NCBI GenBank assembly: GCA_024697705.1 | Contig: JAILFF010000151.1 | Coordinates: 1-32,418, forward strand | Origin: Ruminococcus sp. | GTDB lineage: Bacteria; Bacillota; Clostridia; Oscillospirales; Ruminococcaceae | Direction of reading: 5' to 3' | Length of the DNA: 32,418 bases | Position numbers and translations under genes: made by a program | Notes under the pieces: generated by a model | Seen by the model: only the letters and a program-made list of their open reading frames with translations | What the model was told of the DNA's origin: nothing | The model's database searches: none | Shown here: one piece after another, positions 24,758 through 31,646 of the stretch | Layout of the letters: every line of letters begins with the position of its first letter | Numbering within the stretch: position 1 is the first letter of the stretch

Positions 24758-26820
24758 ATTTGACCGCACGAACAATGTTTGTGCCGGATCCCGCTTCGGG
24801 AAAGACGGTCTCCGCGGGGGCGCTCTGCCGAGTTCTCTGCGCGTTTGCCGCCGCGTTCTTCTCGCTTATCTTCGCGGGCTTCGGCTTACCCGTTTATGCG
24901 CTTATCGTCGGCTTGGCGGCTGTTTCTGCGGCTTATTTAAGCGACCGTTCCGAAAGAAAACCCGCCTTTCTGCCGCTGATACTGCTTGCCGCTGTCCCCG
25001 CCGCCATTGCGGGAAGAGACATTCCCTCGCAGGCGGGCAGGATATTCAATGTACTTTCGGACAAGTGGCTCGTCAGGCGGGAGACGCTCACTCCGCTGCT
25101 TGATACGGAAAGCCCGTCTGCGGCGGCGATATGCTTTTTCGCGGCGCTTGCGGGAGCGGTGTTCTTCTTTGCCGCCGTTTCGCGGATAAAGGCTGTACGG
25201 CTCGGGCTTGCGGCGGCGGAGGTGCTTTTCGCGGCGCTTTTTGCCGATGACGCCTTGTCCGTGATGTTCGCGGTCTGCTCGGCGCTGCTTGCCTTTTCGG
25301 ACGAACGATTCGGCATTAACTTCGCTAATGCCGCCGAACCTGTTCTGCGGACGGTCGGAATATCTGCTTGTGTCTGGGCGCTTATCGTCACGGGTGCGGC
25401 GGGGAGCGTTTCCGAGCGGCTTGTCTCGTGCTGTTCGGCAGGAAAGATAAGTCAGGCTAACGGCTCGCTCGACAGGGCTTTTTCGGGCGAAACCGATATT
25501 AAGGCGCTCGAAGTGTCTATGAACGTTCCCGAAGCTATGTATCTTCACGGCTTTCTCGGCTGCAAGCTTGTCGGCGACAAATGGCGGGGCTATGAGCTTA
25601 CGGCACGAGGGACTCGCGAAAAAAACAGAACGGCGCACACCGACATGATATATCTCGCCAAAAGCGGCACCGACGCACAGACCGCGCTTTACACGCTTGC
25701 AAAGAACTCGGGCTGCCGAATGAACAGCGTTACCGTTCGGAATATCGGCGCGGACAAGGGGCTTCTTTATCTGCCCGTGACTTCTTCTGACTGCGGGCAT
25801 AAGCAAGCTTATGCAAACTTCCCTGCCGAATTGAATCTTCCCGCGCACGGGCGAAATACCGTTACGGTCGAAACGCCGCTTGCGCTTCACTCGCTGACGG
25901 ACAGGCTCTCGCAGGCGGCGGCTGACCCCGCGCTTTCGGACGAAGGTGCAGTCAACAGACTTGACGCGCTCTACCGCGAGGAATATCTCGACATTCCCGA
26001 CGGGACGGCTCACTTTTTGGAGACACTGTTTCCCCATGCCGAACAGTACGACATAACGGCGGCGGCAAAGGCGGCTTACGAGTTCTGCAAAGGCTGCGAG
26101 CTTGACAATTCCGCCGCCTGTTCGCTTGCCGAATTCATGCAGCAGACGAAAACAGGCAGTGCGGCGCATTTCGCCTCTGCGGCGGTGATGATCTTCCGCT
26201 ATTACGGTATTCCCGCGAGGTACGCGGAGGGCTTCGCGCTGACACGCAGTCTTGCGGCGGGCAAAGTAAGCGGTTCGCCGATAACTCTGACCGACAAGGA
26301 GCTTCACGCATGGGCTGAGTATTATCTTGACGGCGCGGGCTGGCTGCCGTTTGAGACTGTCCCCTATTATCTCGAGGAAATGCCGCAGCCCGAGGGCTTC
26401 TCCGTAGGCAAGGCAATTTCCGGCAGCGGTCAAAAAAACACCGACAAGCCCGTCAGGGAGCTTTCGGGAACGCGCCCCGCCATGCTCATAAGAGAGGAAC
26501 AGCCGAAGGAAGAAAGCCCGCTCATCGTGCCGATAATCGTTGTTTCGGCGGCTGTCTGTCTGCTGACTGCGGCGGCTTGCAGACATTACCTGTATGTAAA
26601 AAAGCTCAAAGCCGACCCGTGCCGTGCGCTTTCGGAATGTGCGGCTGTACTCGGGAAAAGCTGCGACGAAGCGGGGAATTACGACTTCTCGGACTGCGCT
26701 CCCGACCTTAAAGAAGAGCTTGACGGCTTGCAGGCGGATTGTCTGAACATCGTTTATTGCGGCGGCGAAATCTCCTGCAAACCGTACAGCATACTAAAGC
26801 ATTGCAAAAAAAGTGTATAG
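24748..26820 (+). CDS. polytopic membrane protein with degenerate transglutaminase-like domain
   Basis: A 690-residue protein with the TgpA/DUF3488-TGc layout: an N-terminal multi-helix membrane domain (about 26-215), an extracellular linker, a transglutaminase-like core (about 440-545), a Pro/Glu-rich stretch and a final transmembrane helix (about 591-610) with a cytosolic tail. The core motif normally reads G-[YF]-C-x-H-F-A, but here it is G-S-A-A-H-F-A: the catalytic Cys position is Ala472. H520 (ELHAWAEYY) is kept, and the usual Asp in VDPTP is Glu536 (FETVP). It is therefore probably a non-catalytic binding module. It overlaps the DUF58 gene by 10 nt, completing the MoxR-DUF58-TGc trio. 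The 3' end is followed by a heptad element. Confidence 0.88.
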   Translation: MQMNLTARTMFVPDPASGKTVSAGALCRVLCAFAAAFFSLIFAGFGLPVYALIVGLAAVSAAYLSDRSERKPAFLPLILLAAVPAAIAGRDIPSQAGRIFNVLSDKWLVRRETLTPLLDTESPSAAAICFFAALAGAVFFFAAVSRIKAVRLGLAAAEVLFAALFADDALSVMFAVCSALLAFSDERFGINFANAAEPVLRTVGISACVWALIVTGAAGSVSERLVSCCSAGKISQANGSLDRAFSGETDIKALEVSMNVPEAMYLHGFLGCKLVGDKWRGYELTARGTREKNRTAHTDMIYLAKSGTDAQTALYTLAKNSGCRMNSVTVRNIGADKGLLYLPVTSSDCGHKQAYANFPAELNLPAHGRNTVTVETPLALHSLTDRLSQAAADPALSDEGAVNRLDALYREEYLDIPDGTAHFLETLFPHAEQYDITAAAKAAYEFCKGCELDNSAACSLAEFMQQTKTGSAAHFASAAVMIFRYYGIPARYAEGFALTRSLAAGKVSGSPITLTDKELHAWAEYYLDGAGWLPFETVPYYLEEMPQPEGFSVGKAISGSGQKNTDKPVRELSGTRPAMLIREEQPKEESPLIVPIIVVSAAVCLLTAAACRHYLYVKKLKADPCRALSECAAVLGKSCDEAGNYDFSDCAPDLKEELDGLQADCLNIVYCGGEISCKPYSILKHCKKSV

Positions 26821-26835
26821 TTGAAAAGTTAGTTA

Positions 26836-27008
26836 AAGTGAATAGTGAATAGTTAAGGAGCGCCTTACGGCGCGAATTATGCGCAGGCTGCGCCGCGCAC
26901 TGATTATCGTTATTGAACAACAACTTTTTGCGGCGCTTGCGTCCGCATAATATCGTCCGCGAAGCGGACACCACAACTATTCACTATTCACTATTAACTA
27001 TTCACTTA
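26836..27008. repeat. TTAATAG-heptad palindromic element, copy 2
   Basis: Left units TGAATAG, TGAATAG, TTAAGGA (26839-26858); right units CAACTAT, TCACTAT, TCACTAT, TAACTAT, TCACTTA (26974-27008). The interior shares GCGAAGCGG and GCATAATAT-type palindromes with copy 1. It fills the gap between the transglutaminase-like gene and the DUF4430 lipoprotein gene. Confidence 0.8.
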
Positions 27009-27025
27009 TTTTGGGGGAGCGTATA

Positions 27026-27553
27026 ATGATGTTAAGAAAGATGATCGGGCTGTTTGCCGCCGTTCTGATAGCTCTCGGCGGGTCGGGGTGTAAGCTTATC
27101 AGCACTGCGCCACCTACGGTGGTGCCGCCGCCGGAGGATTCGCCCCCTGCCGCCGAGCAGTCAGCCGCAGAGATAAGCGTTACGCTCGACATTGATTTTT
27201 CGGCGGTCTATGAAGCGGCAAATTACGAAAAGCTCGACCCCGCACTGAAAAACGCCGCTCTGCCGCAGGACGGCACGTTCGGCAAGGCGGCTGTGCGTTC
27301 GGCGAAGGAGGGCAGCACCGCGCTCGACGTGCTTCGCGGCTACTGCGACGAGAACGGCATCATGCTCGATGTGCGGCACGGAATGGCGGGTATCTCGGAC
27401 TACGTGCGCGGCATAGGAGGGCTTTCGGAGGGCGACTGCACGCGCAATTCGGGCTGGGTCTACGAGATAAACGGCACCCTCCCCGACGTGGGTATGTCGG
27501 ACACCGTGATGAAGGACGGCGAACATCTTTTCGTGCGGTACATTGTGTATTAA
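27026..27553 (+). CDS. DUF4430 lipoprotein (predicted corrinoid-binding beta domain)
   Basis: A 175-residue protein. A lipoprotein-like signal (MMLRKMIGLFAAVLIAL...GSGC, Cys about 22) and a Pro-rich linker (27-46) precede a stand-alone DUF4430 domain. This shows TALDVLRGYCDENG, then the hallmark NSGWVYEING and the ending DGEHLFVRYIVY. The lipobox -3 residue is Gly, which is atypical. The open frame starts at a TTG at 27011, but ATG 27026 with GGGGGAG at 27013-27019 is the better start. Located immediately before the ECF genes, it could be the membrane-proximal binding partner that hands cargo to the S component. Function is inferred from fold and context. Confidence 0.87.
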   Translation: MMLRKMIGLFAAVLIALGGSGCKLISTAPPTVVPPPEDSPPAAEQSAAEISVTLDIDFSAVYEAANYEKLDPALKNAALPQDGTFGKAAVRSAKEGSTALDVLRGYCDENGIMLDVRHGMAGISDYVRGIGGLSEGDCTRNSGWVYEINGTLPDVGMSDTVMKDGEHLFVRYIVY

Positions 27554-27625
27554 AAGATGTAAGATAAAAGATAAAAGATATTTATGCAGTTCGGGGCTTT
27601 GCGCAAAAAAATATCTTATATCTTT
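27531..27625. repeat. duplicated segment copy A (lipoprotein 3' end plus heptad hairpin)
   Basis: It begins with 28 bp (27531-27558) repeated exactly at 27911-27938, which includes the last codons and stop of the lipoprotein gene. It continues as heptads AAAAGAT, GTAAGAT, AAAAGAT, AAAAGAT, then the loop TTCGGGGCTTTGCGCAAAAA and inverted TATCTTA, TATCTTT. Confidence 0.8.
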
Positions 27626-27660
27626 TGCGGCTGTCGGACAGCGAACGGAAACGTTCAATA

Positions 27661-27832
27661 CATCACAACACATTACATCGGAATCGGTTTCCGTTGTAAT
27701 GCCCGAAACCCTTGATTTTACGCGGTTTTGAGAGCTTTCATTACAACACTTCATCAAAATAGGCAAACTTTAAAAAATTTACAGAAGAAAAAATATATAA
27801 AGTTTGGGAAAAGTGTTGTAAGTGTTGTGATG
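27661..27832. repeat. nested inverted-repeat insertion with TGTTGTAA motifs
   Basis: The outer arms CATCACAACACATTAC (27661-27676) and GTAAGTGTTGTGATG (27818-27832) are near-inverse, and the inner arms TTACAACACTT (27741-27751) and AAGTGTTGTAA (27811-27821) are exact inverses. It lies between the two duplicated segments. No protein is encoded. Confidence 0.6.
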
Positions 27833-27910
27833 CTGTAAGACAAGCTGTAATAGCGTAGGGTTTTAATTTAACTGTCCTAAATTATGTACCGCATTTCATG
27901 AAGTCTGAGG

Positions 27911-28025
27911 TCGTGCGGTACATTGTGTATTAAAAGATAAAAGATGTAAGATAAAAGATATTAATTCGGTTCGGGGCTTTGCGCAAAAAAAATCTTATAT
28001 CTTATATCTTATATCTTTTATCTTA
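27911..28025. repeat. duplicated segment copy B with vestigial DUF4430 C-terminus
   Basis: The 28-bp exact copy (27911-27938) could encode the last codons VRYIVY-stop of a DUF4430 gene, but no gene precedes it. It is followed by the same heptads, the shared loop TTCGGGGCTTTGCGCAAAAA and five inverted units to 28025. Confidence 0.75.
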
Positions 28026-28054
28026 CAACTATTAACTTTTTACAGGTGTGGGTC

Positions 28055-28945
28055 ATGAAAGCATTTTCACGGTTGAATCCGTTTGTACTGATGATATTCT
28101 TCGCCGCCGCCATCGGGACGGGCGTGTTCTGCTATGTTCCCGCTATCCGCGCCGTTTCGCTTGCGGGGGCGGTACTTTCGTTACTCGTTTCGGGGATATG
28201 CCGAAAGCCCGTGCGGGAGCTTCTCGGCTATGCGGGGATAATACTTGTCTCGGGCGTGATAAACCCCGTTATCGTGACGCTCGGGAACACCCCGCTGTTC
28301 TGGCTCGTCGGGCGACCCTACACGCTCGAAGCCCTTCTGTACGGGGCGAATAACGGTATGGCGATAGTCTCGGCGCTTTTGTGGTTCAGGCTATTTTCGG
28401 CGGTGATGACTGCGGAAAAACTGAGCTTTCTCATGTCGGGGACGGTGCTTTCGGGCTTCGGCACGGCGTTCACGCTGACCCTGCGGTACGTTCCCGAGCT
28501 GATACGCCGCTTTAAGGAATGTTGCGCTGCACACCGTGCGAACAAGTTCGCACCGGCGGCGGGAGCCGTTTGCGGCAAGGGCTTTCTTTCGAGGGCGGCA
28601 TTTTATCTTAACGTGTTCATGTCGGTGGCTTCTTCGGCGCTTGAATCGTCGGCGCAGACGGCTGACAGCATGAAGGCGCGGGGGTGTCTGCTTTCGCCCA
28701 AATCGCGGCTGACAACGTATTCTTTGCGGGCTGCGGACGTTCTCTGCGCGGCGCTTTCCGTGACCGCCGTCTGTTCGGCAGTTTTCGCTTCGAGGGCGGG
28801 CAGGCTCTGCGCGGCGTTTTATCCGTCGGTAAAGTCGGAATATCCCCCCGTAACAGCTGTAATGTACGGAGCGCTTTGCCTGCTGCCCGTACTGTTTTCG
28901 ATAATGGAGAGTATAAAATGGCACTTTTGCAGACCGAAAACTTAA
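28055..28945 (+). CDS. ecfT: ECF transporter transmembrane coupling subunit EcfT
   Basis: A 296-residue polytopic protein. EcfT is the membrane scaffold that couples ATP hydrolysis by EcfA to toppling of the S component. It has about five to six hydrophobic segments, and the diagnostic coupling-helix motif appears as TADSMKARG near residue 205 (Ala-Arg-Gly). ATG 28055 has AGGTG upstream; an upstream GTG at 28046 is possible. The gene overlaps ecfA by 28 nt. As the first of three ECF genes downstream of a cobalamin riboswitch, it most likely belongs to a dedicated corrinoid importer. Confidence 0.9.
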   Translation: MKAFSRLNPFVLMIFFAAAIGTGVFCYVPAIRAVSLAGAVLSLLVSGICRKPVRELLGYAGIILVSGVINPVIVTLGNTPLFWLVGRPYTLEALLYGANNGMAIVSALLWFRLFSAVMTAEKLSFLMSGTVLSGFGTAFTLTLRYVPELIRRFKECCAAHRANKFAPAAGAVCGKGFLSRAAFYLNVFMSVASSALESSAQTADSMKARGCLLSPKSRLTTYSLRAADVLCAALSVTAVCSAVFASRAGRLCAAFYPSVKSEYPPVTAVMYGALCLLPVLFSIMESIKWHFCRPKT

Positions 28946-30597
28946 GCTTTGCGTACCCCGGCGGCGGCAAAGTCCTTGATAACATCGGCTTTTCGGCGGA
29001 GAGAGGCGAGCTTGTGCTTATCTGCGGCAGCTCGGGCTCGGGGAAGACGACTCTGCTTAGGCTTTTAAAGCCCGATATCGCGCCTTTCGGGGAGCGTTCG
29101 GGAAAAATCATTTATGACGGAAGTGACATATCTGCGCTTGACAACCGCCGCTCGGTCGGCGAGATAGGCTATGTCGGGCAAGACCCGAACGCCGCCGCCG
29201 TCACCGACACCGTTTTAGCCGAGCTTGCCTATCTGCCCGAAAACTTAGGGCTGCCGCGGGGGACAATATTGCGCCGTATCGCCGAGCTTTCGGCGTACTT
29301 CGGGCTGGAGCATCTTATCGACAGGAGGATAAGCGAGCTCAGCGCGGGGCAGAAGCAGCTTGTTCAGCTGGCGGCGGTTGCACGAGCATACCTCGTGCCG
29401 TCGGCTTCGCCCTCGCTGCTGCTGCTCGACGAGCCGACGGCGCAGCTCGACCCGCGTTCCGCAGAGGTTTTCCGCAATATCATACTGAAAATCCGTTCGG
29501 AGCTCGGCACGACGGTCATCATCTGCGAACACGATACAAGAGGGCTTTTCGGCAGCTGCGACCGTCTGCTTTATCTCGAAAACGGCAGACAGCGCTTTTT
29601 TGTACAAAATCCGTTTGTGCCGCCGCACGAACAGTGTACAAACTCCGTTTGTACCGCGGCAAGGCTTATCGGCACCGAAGCGGAGGACGCTCTCCCCTGC
29701 TGCTATCGGCTTTCGGCGGCGCTCGGGCTTGATAAGCCGCTCAAAGACGCAGCCGCCGCAAGAAATTATCTGCTTGAAAATAAGCCCTCTGCTTTGCCCG
29801 AGACAAAAGAATATCAGCCCGATAAGGAGATAGCCGTCAGCATAAAGAACATATATTTCAGCTATACGAAGCACGGCAGAGACGTTCTTGCGGGGCTCAC
29901 GCTTTCGATACCGAAGGGCAGTATCACAGCGGTTTTCGGCGCGAACGGCACGGGCAAAAGCACTCTCTTGAAGATAATTTCGGGCGTGTACCGACCGTTC
30001 GAGGGCAGCATTAAGATATTCGGCAAGAGCGTCAAAAGCTGCTGCGGGACAGCCATGCTTCCGCAGGACCCGCATCTGATACTGACCGAGAAGACGCTTC
30101 TTAAGGACATCAAACGCGGCTGCGACCTGCCCGACATCGAAGGCGAAATTGCGCGGCTTTCGGAAACGCTCGGGCTTTCTGCCGAAACACTCGGAAGGTA
30201 TCATTACGACTGCTCGGGCGGCGAGCTTCAGCGGGCGGCGCTCATGAAGCTTCTGATAAAAAAGCCGCGTCTGCTGCTTCTCGACGAGCCCGAAAAGGGG
30301 CTTGACTGCGGGAACAAAAGGCGGCTGACGGGAATACTTAAGCGCTTTGCTGAGGGCGGCGGGACGGTCATATTCGTGACCCACGACGCGGAATTTGCCG
30401 CCGAGACCGCCGACAGCGCCGTTATGATGTTCGGAGGTATCTGCGCCGCTCACGAGCCGATTAACGCCTTTCTTTCGGAGGGCGAGCTTTTCACGACCGA
30501 AGCGGCGCGTATCGCAAGGGGCATTATTCCGGGCTGCGTCACCGCCGAACAGCTGATAGACTGCTGCCGAAGGGGGCTGACGGCTGACGATGAATAA
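28918..30597 (+). CDS. ecfA: fused ECF transporter ATPase (EcfA-EcfA')
   Basis: A 559-residue protein carrying both ABC ATPase domains in one chain. Domain 1: Walker A GSSGSGKTT (37-45), signature LSAGQ (141-145), Walker B LLLLDEP (167-173), switch H205. Domain 2: Walker A GANGTGKST (341-349), signature CSGGE (432-436), Walker B LLLLDEP (452-458), switch H489. All catalytic motifs are intact in both halves. The open frame runs back to 28684, inside ecfT, but ATG 28918 starts right at the conserved MALLQTENLSFAYPGG N-terminus. It ends overlapping the S-component start by 8 nt, so ecfT-ecfA-S are translationally coupled. Confidence 0.95.
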   Translation: MALLQTENLSFAYPGGGKVLDNIGFSAERGELVLICGSSGSGKTTLLRLLKPDIAPFGERSGKIIYDGSDISALDNRRSVGEIGYVGQDPNAAAVTDTVLAELAYLPENLGLPRGTILRRIAELSAYFGLEHLIDRRISELSAGQKQLVQLAAVARAYLVPSASPSLLLLDEPTAQLDPRSAEVFRNIILKIRSELGTTVIICEHDTRGLFGSCDRLLYLENGRQRFFVQNPFVPPHEQCTNSVCTAARLIGTEAEDALPCCYRLSAALGLDKPLKDAAAARNYLLENKPSALPETKEYQPDKEIAVSIKNIYFSYTKHGRDVLAGLTLSIPKGSITAVFGANGTGKSTLLKIISGVYRPFEGSIKIFGKSVKSCCGTAMLPQDPHLILTEKTLLKDIKRGCDLPDIEGEIARLSETLGLSAETLGRYHYDCSGGELQRAALMKLLIKKPRLLLLDEPEKGLDCGNKRRLTGILKRFAEGGGTVIFVTHDAEFAAETADSAVMMFGGICAAHEPINAFLSEGELFTTEAARIARGIIPGCVTAEQLIDCCRRGLTADDE

Positions 30598-31288
30598 CGA
30601 GCATTTTAAAAGAGCGCTGTTCATTCTCTCGGTGCTGACGCTCGGCGCGGCGGCGGGTATGGGTGCTGTTAACAGCGGGAGCGGCAGAAATATGTCTCTT
30701 TCGATAACGGCGGCGGCGGCTTCGGGGCTGCTTGCGATGGCGGCTTTCTCGGGCAGGATAAAGGAGCCGCATTACATAACGCTCGTGTCGGTGCTTTCGG
30801 CGCTTTCGGTCACGGGGAGGATTGTTTTCGCGCCGTTTGCGGGGTTCAAGCCCTGCACGGCGGTGATCATCACGGCGGGAATGTGTCTCGGCTGCGATGC
30901 GGGGTTCATCACGGGGGCGCTGACGGCTTTGGTGTCGAATTTCTACTTCGGGCAGGGCTCATGGACGCTCTATCAGATGCTCGCGTGGGGGATAGTCGGC
31001 ATCGCGGCGGGCTTATCGGGAAAGCTGCTGCAAAAAAGCCGTGCGGCGCTTCTGATCTTCGCGGCGCTTTCGGGCGGGGTGTATTCGCTCATTATGGACG
31101 TTTTCTCGACCTTCTGGGCTGACGGCTACTTCAATATGCTGCGGTTCGCGGCGCTTACGGCAAGCTCTCTGCCGCTGACGATAACCTACGCGGTGTCGAA
31201 CGTGGTCTTTATCGCCGTGCTTTCGGACAGGTTGTGCTTTACCGTTCTGCGGATAAAAAACAAATACGGCATCGGAAGAAAGATATAA
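30590..31288 (+). CDS. ECF transporter S component, predicted cobalamin/corrinoid-specific
   Basis: A 232-residue membrane protein with six predicted helices. The blocks GRIVFAPFAGFKPCTAVII, LGCDAGFITGALTALVSNFYFGQGSWTLYQM and GIVGIAAGLSGKLL are typical of the S-component group predicted for cobalamin (CblT-like) in Firmicutes. ATG 30590 overlaps the ecfA stop. The riboswitch at the head of the operon and the DUF4430 genes support corrinoid as cargo. The specificity is inferred and the exact S-family name is not certain. The last residues (RKI then TAA) are partly encoded by heptad repeat sequence. Confidence 0.85.
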   Translation: MNNEHFKRALFILSVLTLGAAAGMGAVNSGSGRNMSLSITAAAASGLLAMAAFSGRIKEPHYITLVSVLSALSVTGRIVFAPFAGFKPCTAVIITAGMCLGCDAGFITGALTALVSNFYFGQGSWTLYQMLAWGIVGIAAGLSGKLLQKSRAALLIFAALSGGVYSLIMDVFSTFWADGYFNMLRFAALTASSLPLTITYAVSNVVFIAVLSDRLCFTVLRIKNKYGIGRKI

Positions 31289-31312
31289 GATAAAAGATAT
31301 AGGATAAAAGAT
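31278..31312. repeat. AAAAGAT-type heptad array at the operon end
   Basis: Five 7-bp units: GAAAGAT, ATAAGAT, AAAAGAT, ATAGGAT, AAAAGAT (31278-31312). It covers the S-component stop codon. No inverted partner follows here. Confidence 0.8.
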
Positions 31313-31320
31313 AACAGACT

Positions 31321-31345
31321 AAGGCTCTCCGGAATTTTTCGGGGA
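31321..31345 (+). terminator. terminator of the corrinoid operon
   Basis: AAGGCTCTCCG pairs, with two wobble pairs, with CGGGGAGCTTT across the GAATTTTT loop, followed by a run of T. Confidence 0.85.
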
Positions 31346-31463
31346 GCTTTTTTTCTGCATAAATGCCTGCTTGTCTGCATACAATTTAACAAGCACTAAA
31401 AAAGATAACCTCGTCCCGCGAAAACCGTAAAAATCACTTTCCCACCGACAAATAAAATTCGTT

Positions 31464-31607
31464 CTCACTACGGTAAAAAGCGTGTAATTACGTGGGGTTT
31501 ACGTAATGAGATCAAAATCTCACTACGGTAAAATAACGGTATATCGTGTTTTCTCCGTAGTGAGATTGAAATTATATATTTAGGGATTTGAATCTCACTA
31601 CGGTAAA
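31464..31607. repeat. CTCACTACGGTAAA repeat cluster upstream of spoIIIAA
   Basis: Three direct copies of CTCACTACGGTAAA (31464-31477, 31519-31532, 31594-31607) and one inverted copy CCGTAGTGAG (31555-31564). There is also the palindrome ATTACGT/ACGTAAT (31487-31493 and 31501-31507). The spacers are unequal, so this is not a CRISPR. It fills the roughly 300-bp gap before spoIIIAA, where no gene is seen. Confidence 0.75.
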
Positions 31608-31646
31608 TCATCGTCTGAGGGTCAGCCCGAAAGAAAGGAAAAAGCC

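Noticed and set aside
24937-26586. 549-codon minus-strand open frame
   Set aside because: Arg-rich shadow of the GC-rich transglutaminase-like gene; no ribosome binding site and no recognisable domain.
27554-28054. Second cobalamin riboswitch directly before the ECF genes
   Set aside because: No B12 box or core motif found; the region is repeats and an inverted-repeat insertion.
29245-30624. 459-codon minus-strand open frame
   Set aside because: Antisense to the fused EcfA gene, whose ABC motifs are all intact on the plus strand.
31464-31607. CRISPR array from the CTCACTACGGTAAA copies
   Set aside because: Repeats are only about 14 bp, one is inverted, and the spacing is irregular.
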